A DNA stretch of 64,000 nucleotides from Saccharum officinarum (lineage: Eukaryota; Streptophyta; Magnoliopsida; Poales; Poaceae). The notes beneath the pieces were generated by a model. It ran no database searches. It saw nothing but the letters and a program-made list of their open reading frames with translations, and was not told where the DNA came from. The stretch is from the NCBI GenBank assembly GCA_020631735.1, contig CM036221.1:15729381-15793380 (forward strand), written 5' to 3'. Positions 44,401 to 54,700 of the stretch are shown piece by piece. Every line of letters begins with the position of its first letter. Position 1 is the first letter of the stretch. The position numbers were made by a program, and so were the translations under genes.

Positions 44401-44673
44401 CCATATCTCAGGAAGGGTACCAGACTGTTAGATTCTGGAATTGTTAGGCTTGTGATCAACCAGTTAGTTTGATCCTGGAGTGAGGTCTACACCCGGTGTT
44501 CAGAGTTGTTTTTCCGCTGTGTTATTCTCTAAGGTATACTTTATACTATTGAGTTATGTATATTAAGCATTTGTCTTTTGATATTACACTTATCTGTGGC
44601 TATATGTGAGATTTGTCTTCTTTATTTCACATATGGTGTATGTCTGGTTTTGTCCTTAAAACCGGGTGTGACA
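41457..44673 (+). repeat. 3' LTR of the non-autonomous element (3217 bp)
   Basis: It has the same length as the 5' LTR, with one visible substitution. It has a TATA box at 42002-42009. It is followed by the GAAGC target duplication and the resumed copia gag. Confidence 0.95.
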
Positions 44674-44678
44674 GAAGC

Positions 44679-45348
44679 CCACTCCACTCTACTTGAGCTC
44701 ATCAAGGAAAAGGACCTTAAGTTGGAGAAGTTTATGAAGGAAGCTAAGGAGGAGCAAGTGATTGTCACTTGTGATATTGGACTAACATGTGATATTATTG
44801 ATGATTCTTTATTTGTTAGTCCTACTAATGCTTCATGTAGCTCATCATCATCCACCACAACCAACTCTACCTCTACTACTAGTGATTCATCACTTGTGGT
44901 TGAGACTCTCAAGAGAGAGGTGGATGATCTCACCCGCGCATTAGGCAACGCCTATGGTGGGAATGCCCGCTTGCTAAAATGCTTGGGTAGCCAAAGGTTC
45001 TCTCTTAACAAAGAGGGATTGGGCTATACTCCCAAGAAGGGCAAGGCGGCCTTTGCTACTCCAAAGTCTTGCTTTGTGAAGGGCAATGGTCGTTATTGCA
45101 ATAGATGCAAGCAAGTTGGGCATCTAGAGATTAATTGCAATAAAATGAACAAGAACAAGAAAAATGCTAATGTACCTTACATTCCTTTTGATTCTTGTTA
45201 TGTACTTACCAAGGGTGAGAAAGGTGTGCATGCTAGGTTTGTTGGTACACCAATTGTGGGCCCAAAGAAGAAGGCCATTTGGGTACCAAAGAGCTTAGTG
45301 ACTAACCTCCAAGGACCCAAACAAGTATGGGTACCTAAGAAACATTAA
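44679..45348 (+). pseudogene. Copia gag, C-terminal part after the insertion
   Basis: It resumes the gag frame broken at 34177. The insertion plus one GAAGC copy is 10501 bases, so with the insertion left out the acidic gag frame runs directly into this one. It contains a coiled-coil-like segment (LLELIKEKDLKLEKFMKE), a Ser/Thr-rich stretch and a second zinc knuckle (CNRCKQVGHLEINC, near 45100-45140). It ends at TAA 45346-45348. A second in-frame stop, TAG, lies at 45358-45360, before the protease. Confidence 0.88.
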
Positions 45349-45390
45349 TTTGTTTTGTAGGTTAATTACAAGGCCGGAGGAAGGCATTGG

Positions 45391-48300
45391 GTGCTTGATA
45401 GTGGGTGCTCTCAACATATGACCGGTGATTCAAGAATGTTCAACTCTCTCAAGTCAAATGATAGTGGCATTGATAGCATCACATTTGGTGACAATAGCAA
45501 GGGTGATGTAAAGGCTCTTGGAAGGATTGCAATCTCAAATGATCATAGCATTTCCAATGTGCTCTTAGTTGAAAAGTTGAACTTCAATCTTCTCTCGGTT
45601 GCTCAATTGTGTGATCTCGGTTTCAAGTGCATATTTGGTGTTGATGATGTGGAGATAGTTAGTGTTGATGGCTCTAACTTGATCTTCAAAGGCTTTAGAT
45701 TTGAGAATCTATACTTGGTTGATTTCAATGCTAGTGACACTCAACTTTCAACATGCTTGCTCACCAAATCAAGTATGGGTTGGTTATGGCATAGAAGACT
45801 AGGTCATGTTGGCATGAAGCAATTGAACAAGTTAGTGAAGCATGACTTAGTTAGAGGCTTGAAGGATGTCACCTTTGAGAAAGATAAGCTATGTAGTGCA
45901 TGTCAAGCCGGAAAGCAAGTAGGCAACACTCATCCATTGAAAAGCATTATGAGTACTTCCAAGGCATTTGAGTTGTTGCACATGGATCTATTTGGGCCAA
46001 CTACATACACAAGCATTGGTGACAACAAGTATGGTTTTGTGATTGTGGATGATTTCACTAGATACACATGGGTATTTTTTCTTGTGGACAAGAGTGATGT
46101 ATTTGTCATATTCAAGAAGTTCATCAAGAGAGTGCAAAATGAGTTTGAGACCACAATCAAGAAAGTAAGAAGTGACAATGGAAGTGAGTTTAGAAACACA
46201 AGAGTTGATGAGCTATGTGAAGAGCTTGGAATCAAACATCAATTCTCGGCCAAGTATACACCTCAATCAAATGGCCTAGTTGAAAGGAAAAATAGAACCT
46301 TAATTGATATGGCAAGATCAATGTTGAATGAGTATAATGTAAGTCATTCATTTTGGGCCGAAGCTATCAACACGGCTTGCTTCTATAGCAACCGCCTCTA
46401 CTGCCACAAGTTTCTAGAGAAGACACCATATGAGATCTTAAATGGAAGAAAGCCCAACATTGCATACTTTCGGGTATTTGGTTGCAAATGCTACATCTTG
46501 AAGAAGGGCACTAGATTGAGCAAGTTTGAGAAGAAATGTGATGAAGGATTTCTACTTGGTTACTCAACTACTAGCAAAGCTTATAGAGTTTGGAATTTGG
46601 CTAGTGGTTTACTTGAAGAAGTGCATGATGTTGAGTTTGATGAAACAAATGGCTCTCAAGATGAAGAAGATAACTTGGATGATGTGAGAGGAACTCAATT
46701 GAGTAATGCTATGAAAGAAATGGATATTGGTGATATTAGACCAAAGCAAGTTATTAATGTAGATGACAACAAAGATCAAGTGCTCCAAAGTCCAATCACT
46801 CAAGCTAGTGGTTCTCTAATGCAAAATCAAGCTAGTACATCATCTCAAGTGCAACAAGATCAACAAGTGGCTAGTTCATCATCTCCAACTCATGATCAAC
46901 ATCAACATCCAAGCAATCAAGTCCAAGTACTTCAACCAACTAACATTGCAAGAGACCATCCATTGGATTCCATCATTGGTGACATACAAAGAGGAGTTCA
47001 AACTAGATCAAGATTGACATCATTTTGTGCTCACTCTTCATTTGTGTCAATGGAAGAACCCAAGGACATTGATAAAGCATTGAGAGATCCGGATTGGGTA
47101 AATGCAATGCATGAAGAGCTCAACAACTTCAAGAGAAATGAAGTATGGAAACTAGTTGAAAGGCCTAAGGATCACAATGTCATTGGAACAAGATGGGTCT
47201 TTCGCAACAAGCAAGATCAAGATGGGATAGTAGTAAGGAACAAAGCAAGACTAGTGGCTCAAGGTTACACACAAATAGAGGGTCTTGACTTTGGTGAAAC
47301 TTATGCCCCGGTTGCAAGATTGGAAGCAATTAGGATCTTACTTGCCTATGCTTGTGCTCACAATATCAAGTTATATCAAATGGATGTAAAGAGTGCATTT
47401 CTCAATGGGTACATTCAAGAGGAGGTGTATGTGGAGCAACCTCCCGGTTTTGAAGATGACAAGAAACTCAATCATGTATACAATTTAAGGAAGGCTTTGT
47501 ATGGATTAAAGCAAGCACCTAGAGCATGGTATGAAAGATTGAGGGACTTCTTGCTATCCAAAGGATTTGTCATGGGCAAAGTTGATACAACACTATTCAC
47601 CAAGAAGATTGGGAAAGACTTATTTGTATTGCAAATATATGTTGATGATATCATATTCGGTTCAACCAATCAAGATTATTGTGATGAGTTTGGAAAAATG
47701 ATGGCAAAGGAATTTGAAATGTCAATGATTGGTGAACTTAGTTTCTTTCTTGGACTTCAAATCAAACAAATGAAGGAAGGAACATTTGTGAGTCAAACTA
47801 AGTACATCAAAGATATGCTCAAGAAGTTTGGCATGGAAGATGCAAAGAGTATTACAACCCCAATGGGAACAAATGGAAGTTTGGATAGTGACAAGAGTGG
47901 CAACATGGTGGATCAAAAGCTATATAGATCAATGATTGGTAGTCTACTCTATGTGACGGCATCAAGGCCCGATGTGATGTTTAGTGTATGCATGTGTGCA
48001 AGATTTCAAGCCTCACCAAGAGAAAGTCATTTGAAGGCAACAAAGAGAATATTGAGGTACTTAAAGCATACACAAGATGTTGGATTGTGGTATCCCAAAG
48101 GTGCGAGCTTTGAGCTAGTTGGATATTCGGACTCCGACTATGCCGGTGACAAAGTGGAAAGAAAGAGCACTTCCGGGACTTGTCAATTGTTGGGAAGATC
48201 ACTTGTCTCATGGTCATCCAAAAAGCAAAATAGTATTGCACTATCTACCGCCGAAGCCGAATACATCGCCGCGGGTAGTTGTTGTGCACAAATCTTGTGG

Positions 48301-48591
48301 ATGAAGGCTACATTGAAAGATTTTGGAATCAACTTCAAGAATGTGCCATTGCTATGTGACAATGAAAGTGCCGTGAAGCTAACCAACAATCCGGTTCAAC
48401 ATCAAAGAACAAAGCATATTGATGTTCGCCATCACTTTATTAGAGATCATCAACAAAAGGGTGACATTGCTATTGAGAGTGTGGGCACCGAAGATCAATT
48501 AGCCGATCTATTCACCAAGCCACTTGATGAGAAGAGATTTCACAAGCTAAAGAATGAGTTGAACATACTTGACTTCTCCAACATGAGTTGA
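45391..48591 (+). CDS. Copia pol: protease, integrase, reverse transcriptase, RNase H (1066 aa)
   Basis: The frame is open from 45361; the quoted start is a nominal codon at the protease. An intact LDSGCSQHM active site is followed by the pre-integrase HHCC region ([10 protein letters not shown] to CSACQAGK). The integrase catalytic residues are visible in [17 protein letters not shown] and [10 protein letters not shown] spans about residues 575-820, with [22 protein letters not shown] and the catalytic YVDDIIFGS near 750. RNase H follows, with [20 protein letters not shown] and ADLFTKPL. No stop interrupts 3.2 kb. It is in the same frame as gag, separated by two stops, so expression would need recoding or splicing. 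Confidence 0.95.
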   Translation: MLDSGCSQHMTGDSRMFNSLKSNDSGIDSITFGDNSKGDVKALGRIAISNDHSISNVLLVEKLNFNLLSVAQLCDLGFKCIFGVDDVEIVSVDGSNLIFKGFRFENLYLVDFNASDTQLSTCLLTKSSMGWLWHRRLGHVGMKQLNKLVKHDLVRGLKDVTFEKDKLCSACQAGKQVGNTHPLKSIMSTSKAFELLHMDLFGPTTYTSIGDNKYGFVIVDDFTRYTWVFFLVDKSDVFVIFKKFIKRVQNEFETTIKKVRSDNGSEFRNTRVDELCEELGIKHQFSAKYTPQSNGLVERKNRTLIDMARSMLNEYNVSHSFWAEAINTACFYSNRLYCHKFLEKTPYEILNGRKPNIAYFRVFGCKCYILKKGTRLSKFEKKCDEGFLLGYSTTSKAYRVWNLASGLLEEVHDVEFDETNGSQDEEDNLDDVRGTQLSNAMKEMDIGDIRPKQVINVDDNKDQVLQSPITQASGSLMQNQASTSSQVQQDQQVASSSSPTHDQHQHPSNQVQVLQPTNIARDHPLDSIIGDIQRGVQTRSRLTSFCAHSSFVSMEEPKDIDKALRDPDWVNAMHEELNNFKRNEVWKLVERPKDHNVIGTRWVFRNKQDQDGIVVRNKARLVAQGYTQIEGLDFGETYAPVARLEAIRILLAYACAHNIKLYQMDVKSAFLNGYIQEEVYVEQPPGFEDDKKLNHVYNLRKALYGLKQAPRAWYERLRDFLLSKGFVMGKVDTTLFTKKIGKDLFVLQIYVDDIIFGSTNQDYCDEFGKMMAKEFEMSMIGELSFFLGLQIKQMKEGTFVSQTKYIKDMLKKFGMEDAKSITTPMGTNGSLDSDKSGNMVDQKLYRSMIGSLLYVTASRPDVMFSVCMCARFQASPRESHLKATKRILRYLKHTQDVGLWYPKGASFELVGYSDSDYAGDKVERKSTSGTCQLLGRSLVSWSSKKQNSIALSTAEAEYIAAGSCCAQILWMKATLKDFGINFKNVPLLCDNESAVKLTNNPVQHQRTKHIDVRHHFIRDHQQKGDIAIESVGTEDQLADLFTKPLDEKRFHKLKNELNILDFSNMS

Positions 48592-49726
48592 TGCACCCCC
48601 ATGATATGACATGCCTCTCCTTCGAGCCCCAAGGTACAATTGGTTGACATGTCATCCATTCTATACTAAGGACATGTTTAGTGCATCTAGTCATGATTTT
48701 TTATGTTCTAGGATCATTCATGAAAATTAAATAAATTTGAAGTTTATATGGTGCCACTATTGTTTCCATGACTTGTATGATCTAGTGGTAGCATATAACT
48801 TGTTTAAGTAGCTTGTGATCCTAAGTATTTAATCTAGAAAACTTGTCCAAATATTTGCTTCAACATGGTGCATGATAACCCTTCTAGTGAGGTGTGAAGA
48901 AGCTTGCCCTTGGATCAAACCGAAGTATTTTATTTATGCAAGCAATCTAGGTTGAAACTTGATCCTCACCCCATACTTCAACATGATAATCTATCTAAAG
49001 TTTGCCCCTTGTGGTCAATTGGTGCCAAAGGGGGAGAAAATGTTGTTCACAAAGATAGAACTCAAAATGTTGTGGGGGAGAAAATGTTTGAAAATGTTTC
49101 ACAAAGATCCTAAAGGGGGAGAATTGATAAAAGAAGCACACAAGTAGGGGGAGCAAGCTTTTAAACATGAATGTTGCATTTCTATGTGCACCTCATATGT
49201 ATGATGCATAGTTATGCATTCCGTTTTCTCCGATACATTGCTTGTGTGGTGTCTTGCTAGTATAATTTGAATGATGCATTGAGGTACTAGTATGAATAGG
49301 ATGTAGTTAGATTTTTCTTGCTTCATGTTTTTCAAAGTGGTACTAGAGCCTTGCTTATAATGTTGATCTCACGAGGTTTCTAGTTATGTTTGTGCTTTTC
49401 CAAGTGGAATCTAACTACACAAGGTGCTAAGATGGTGTTTATCGCTACTCCGATGGTATCACGCTTCAAAGGTCTATAATCTAAAACACTTAGCACCTAT
49501 TGGTAGATAATGCTCCTAATCTTTCCTATCTAACATGTATGCTTCCAAAATCCAAACATATAGCATACATGTAGGGGGAGCCATTGCTATCAATTTGAAT
49601 TCATGATCACATGTCCATAATTCTTACACATGGTAATATACTTGGACAATGTGACATGGGTTCAATCAAAATTTTATTATAACATCTTTGTGAAAGGGTT
49701 GTCACCAATTACCAACAAGGGGAGAT
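48592..49726 (+). other. Non-coding 3' region of the copia element with multiple purine tracts
   Basis: No env-like ORF is present. AGGGGGAG-type tracts occur at about 49029, 49073, 49114, 49146 and 49573. The last, AAGGGGAGAT (about 49717-49726), lies directly before the 3' LTR and is the likely polypurine primer. Confidence 0.75.
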
Positions 49727-50307
49727 TGAAAGTCCTATGTTTGGTGTTGGTAATTAGTGACAATGCCTAAGTACTAATCCCATGCCTAAGTTGTATGTAG
49801 CATATGAGGATTAGTACACTCCAAGGTTGGTGGCAAGATGGACATGGTGGTCATGATGGCCACACTTGGATTTGGACGCAACCCTACGTGATCAAGGCAA
49901 AGGTATATGCTTAAGGGTTGTGTTTTAGTAACCAAGACACCTAGTGGGTGTGGTTACATTATAGGATAGATAGCCGTACTATAAAGAGGGGAATAACGCG
50001 GCTATTGAACTCCTAAGTGCCTCTAGATGTGCATTTCATGATCATATGCATTTGGATAGAACTAATATCGCCTCGAAAAATGATTGTGAAAATGCTAACA
50101 CACTCACACATGACGAGATCACTTGGTGATGTTAGCACGTTTGCGACGGCGGTGGAGTTTAAGCGGTAGAGAGGGTTTGGGGTCATCTCTCCCTCCCGCC
50201 GAGCGTGCGAGCGCGGGATTCAGGCAATTTTGGGGAAATGAAATGCCTATTTTCCACTACGCCGGAAGCTGGAAAAAGAAACGGAGGCAAACGGGGGTCA
50301 CAGTGGT

Positions 50308-50691
50308 GACCGGACGTTGGACCGGACGCGGTCACTGTTTGACCGGACGCGTCCGGTCAGTGTCTAGTATCTGCGCGTTTTTCAGTTGTTTGATCGGACG
50401 CGAGGCGCGTCCGGTCATAGGCGACCGGACGCGTCCGGTCGTCCAGGGAGCTTACTGGACTCCAACCGGACGCGGGCACTGTGGCGTCCGGTCAGTTCTT
50501 CAGCGCGTCCGGTCGCTGGTTCGTTGTGCGCGGCTCAGGGTTGACCAGCGCGTCCGGTCAGTTACGGGACCGGTGCGTCCGGTCGTGACCGGCGCGTCCG
50601 GTCGTTGCGACCGGCGCGTCCGGTCGGTGCTTCGCGAAACTAGCCGTTGCGCGACCGGCGCGTCCGGTCAGTTGGACCAGCGCGTCCGGTC
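50308..50691 (+). repeat. GACCGG/CCGGTC palindromic minisatellite in the 3' LTR
   Basis: It is the counterpart of 31240-31645 with one 22-bp unit fewer. Perfect 18-bp palindromes GACCGGACGCGTCCGGTC occur at 50341-50358 and 50423-50440. In the 5' LTR the first of these has a CpG-to-CpA change (31273-31290). Confidence 0.9.
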
Positions 50692-50745
50692 AACGCGACT
50701 TCGGCTGTTTCAAGTTTCTAACGGCTATATTCGAAGGGGTACGTC

Positions 50746-50753
50746 TATAAATA
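50746..50753 (+). promoter_or_regulatory. TATA box of the copia 3' LTR
   Basis: TATAAATA is at the same relative place as in the 5' LTR. It could drive outward transcription toward 51651 and beyond. Confidence 0.6.
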
Positions 50754-51650
50754 CTCGTTGGCCGGCTCAAGGCTCCATCTTCTGGACATTTTGACATACT
50801 TGTGAGCATTTTGAGCTAAGCAACTCCCCTCCCACTCATCTCTCTTGCTTCTTTGCATATTCGAAGTGAGATTGAGTGATCCAAGTGCATTTGCATTGTG
50901 AGATTGCATCTAGTTGGCACTTGGTGGTTGATTTGCTGCGGGATTCTTGTTTCTCTTGGTGGTTGCCGCCACCTAGACGGCTTGGAGCAGCTTGGAGGTG
51001 TTGGCAAGAGTTGGTGATTGTTCTTGGCCACCTCCGGTGATTGTGAGGGGTTTGTGCCTACCTCGGCGAAGCGCCAAAGGCAACGTTAGTATATTGCTCG
51101 TGTCATTGCAACCTTTTGCCATTTGGTAGGTTCTTGTGGTGCCTTTTGAGAGGCTCGGTGTGTGACCGATTAGCCACCGAACCACGTGGTGAAAAGGGAC
51201 ACAACGGGGACTAGCGTGCCGGCAAGCACGTGAACCTCGGGATAAATCTTTGTGTCATCACTTTCATATTGTGATTGATTGATCCCGGTGTTCGGTTATC
51301 TTGGTATTCATCTCTTGATTATATTGATTGGTTGGCTCAATTCTTCGCCCCTCGGTGATACCCTCCTAACTCTCTCTTGTATTAAATTCTTAGTTATCTT
51401 TGCTAGCTAGTTAGCTTTGCTAGAGTAGCTTCTTTGTGTAGCTTGCTAGTTGTAGTTTCCTTCTCGGTTTGACTTGTGCGGTTGAGTGCAAATACTAGAA
51501 TTGAGAATTGGATAGGTGGCTTGCAAACACCCCGTAGGCTAAGCAAAACTCGCATCTCGCTATTTGTTTTATTGATAAACTTGTTTAGCTTGTCCTTGTA
51601 CAAAATTTTAATAGGCTATTCACCCCCCCTCTAGCCATCAAGACCTTTCA

Positions 51651-51782
51651 CCAGCCGCCAGTGCCCAATCTTCGAAGTGGACGACGCGACGAGGAGCTAA
51701 ACCTGCAGCTCGACGCCGCAATGCCCACAAGATGTAGCCGATGCGGGATGTGGGTTGCCGCTGGGAATATGCGGGTTGAGCA
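51651..51782. other. Short flank between the copia element and the LARD-like element
   Basis: 132 bp of GC-rich sequence. Words such as GCCGCAA, ACAAGA, TTGCCGCT and GGGTTG occur in the same order as at about 16830-16895, so it may be a diverged copy of that repeat. No Tekay LTR sequence resumes here. Confidence 0.4.
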
Positions 51783-54700
51783 TGTAACAGAACCGTCCAA
51801 ATTATAAGAGCACAAGTATAAAAACAATCACCGAAGTGATCAAATTCTCACACTTGAGCCCATATAACTCCGGTAGTCCAATGAAATCACGAGGTATTTC
51901 AAACCAACCAACATACAAGCCAAGATCGTATGATTCAACATAACAAGTCACATGTTATAACCATTTCATAAGTAATTCAATTTACATTGGAGTTCAACAA
52001 AGTTATTACAACTTACAAAGAAAAGTAGCGAAAGCAAAGTAATTTGAAACTAACATTAATCTTATTTCAAATACATGCCAGTACCAAGGTCAACTTTCAC
52101 AAAAGCATTAGAGAAGATAACTCAGAAGGATCATGCCCATGATCACACTCCGCCACTAAGGCAGGAGTCAACCAACTCTTGTAGCCGCCATGATACATCA
52201 CAACCTGCAACAAGTGGGGATAAAACCCTGAGTACGACAAAGTACTTAGCTAGACTTACCCGTCAAAAACCAGAAATAAAGTGACACCAAGGATTATGCA
52301 AGGCTGATATAAAGTGGGGCTAGCTTGACAAAATTTTGCATAAAAGCTTAATATAGATGATCAATCATTAATGCTTAAGCATCAAGTTAATTATCATTAA
52401 TCTATCATCTATATTAGAACCTGTACTAGAGCACTCACTTTATTAGGAGCAAACAATATTAACCATAGCAGGTATAAATTGAGGCAACCTTTCCATCGTG
52501 ATCCAATTAACCATCAGTTCAATTTAATTGAATCTACGTTGCCGCTGCTCAAGTCAAGTGCTCACTAACTGGGAGCGACGGCGATTCGAATCGAATTCCT
52601 ATCCAGCTGGAGGGGTATTTCTAACACTCACCGCGCAGGCCCCTGCCAGGGTCGCACAAGCCACCTTTTCATATGATTCAGGAATCGCGGGTCCGAATGA
52701 TGTCGCGACCCCAAGGGCGACACTCTGCCAGGTGATAGGGACTCTAACCCCCCTTTGGTCTCACGCCAATGTCCCCAAGCACATCCTTTCTCTCCTCCAA
52801 GAAGCAACCTACCATTCGATTCCCGGCCTGAATCACATTACTCGGCTTCGCAGTCGTAACGACTTATCCGACCAACTAAGTGTTAGACTGCGTTCAACAT
52901 GACTCAAGGACGTACAGCGAATCGGTCCTTAAACGACTCAGACGGGGATAGATTCACACCCAAGACCTCCATGCCTTGTTGCTTCACTATCGTCATCCCG
53001 CCCAGTCTCATTTCATTTTATTAACACATGGTTCCATTCCACGATAGCAAATATAGCCAACCGTGCCATATATGAATATCCCTACATCTCGTAGGTGACA
53101 GGAAATCACCTGACTTCTACCGCTTAAAGCAGGGCTAAGCATCTACTCGATCCTAGTCTATGTAGGATTCAGGGATTCATATATCTGGACAAGGAATGAT
53201 ATAATGCAGCAAGGTTTTCAACCAACTCCTACCACTTAATGCAACAATACTTATAACATATATATAATTAATTGCTTTGAAGATAGGAGGCTTATAATGC
53301 TCCGGGGCTTGTCTGGGATCTGACTCAAGTTAGAGTATGTCAGATGAATTCACTTGGCGAGCATCTCCAAATCTATCACTTGTACGGTCCTTCTATCTTC
53401 GGGATAGATCCACCAAACTCCATCTTCGGGTTTGGCTCCACCTTAGGTCCTTCACGTGCTTCAGCTAACGTACCTAAATGAGGTGCAACAATGCATATGT
53501 ATGAATGCATAGAAGTGCAATAAACAAAGAAATCAAACAAGCATACAAAGTTCACATAAACCCTAGAGCTAATTAACTTAATCCTCAATAAGACATAACA
53601 TAGAAGAGCGCAAGCACATCAATCAAAAAACAAGTCTCACAAGATTACAGGGTACCACTCAAGTATCATCAAAGATATGAGTTACATTTCAATACCCAAG
53701 CATGACAAAGTTAATCAAAGTACTAGAACTAGAAATTGCTACCTTCTGGACATCAAACCAACAGCTGAGTAATTTAATTATAACTGGAGATATACAACTC
53801 CAAATGACTTGCAAGAAGACATTATGGAAAGCTTATGAAATTATCTAAATTTCATTTATAAACATCACAGCATGATTCCAAAGTTTAACATGTCGAATTT
53901 ACACAAATACCGAAACTGGTCTAACAAGACAGAGAGCAAGCAATTCTGTAACCTAACTTTAAACAGCTGTAGTTTCTAAACCATATGGCCAAATGCCACC
54001 AAATTTTAACAGCAGCTAGATCATGAAATTCACAACAACTTTGTTATAGCACACAAGACATGAAAACATCATTTGCATAGGGTAATTAACAATATTCTCA
54101 AATCTGTTCAGAAACCTCATTTGCAAGAAATAATTATTGACTTATGTTGCAAACATATAATTGGATAAAACCAACTTTACCAACATGTCACCCATGACCA
54201 ATGAACACCATAAAACATAGTGTCCATTCCTAAATAAATTCTTTTAATGCATTTTCTTAATTTATTTAGATAATTAGGTGGAATTATGGACACCTATAAA
54301 AAGTGCTCAATAAATTCTACCAAAATTACAATGGCCTAAATATGCTCTCAAAAGTCTACTGTCCAAATTTAAATCCATTTGGGCAAGTATATCAAGCTCT
54401 ATGAAAAAGACAAATAGTTATTGCAATAATCATGTGAGAGCAAGTTAAACCTAACACTCAATATTTTCTGTGAACACAAGGCCATATTATGAATCAATAT
54501 GATAGAGAAACATCATACTAAGGTAATGGAACAACATTTTATATTTTATCAATTATATATTATTTATAAGCTATTTATCAAGCCTTAAACAAGTTACATC
54601 AATAACTAGGTCATACAATAAGCAATGACCATGAAATTTATACCACAGTACAACCATAGCATGAAGATCCTACCATAAAATTTTCACATCAATTGGAGCA

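Larger units (their letters stand above)
34178..44673 (+). mobile_element. Non-autonomous Ty3-type LTR retrotransposon with duplicated protease-like ORFs
   Basis: Two 3217-bp LTRs (34178-37394 and 41457-44673) bracket a 4.06-kb interior. GAAGC occurs at 34173-34177 and 44674-44678, the 5-bp integrase duplication. The interior has a primer-binding site at 37398, a zinc-knuckle plus protease-like ORF (37637-38856, one frameshift), a second protease-like ORF (39899-40579), RNase H relics and a polypurine tract at about 41441. Capsid, RT and integrase are missing. I see one LTR difference (A at about 35627 against G at 42906), so insertion is very recent and must have relied on enzymes from another element. 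Confidence 0.93.
31158..51650 (+). mobile_element. Ty1/copia retrotransposon (SIRE/Maximus-like), interrupted by a nested element
   Basis: Its parts are a 5'-truncated 5' LTR (31158-32604), primer-binding site (32607-32619), gag (32659-34177 and 44679-45348), pol (45361-48591), a 3' region with purine tracts and a full 3' LTR (49727-51650). A 10.5-kb Ty3-type element is inserted in gag. In pol, integrase precedes RT, the copia order. The long gag with two zinc knuckles and the LTR starting TGAAAG suggest the SIRE/Maximus lineage. Defects are one gag frameshift near 33672, the insertion, two stops at the gag/protease border and the truncated 5' LTR. The LTRs differ by about five substitutions and one 22-bp unit over 1.4 kb. 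Confidence 0.93.
49727..51650 (+). repeat. Complete 3' LTR of the copia element (1924 bp)
   Basis: It begins TGAAAGTCCTATGTTTGG and ends AAGACCTTTCA, so the terminal TGAAAG and CTTTCA are inverted repeats. It contains the GACCGG array at 50308-50691 and a TATA box at 50746-50753. The first 499 bp have no counterpart in the 5' LTR. Confidence 0.94.
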
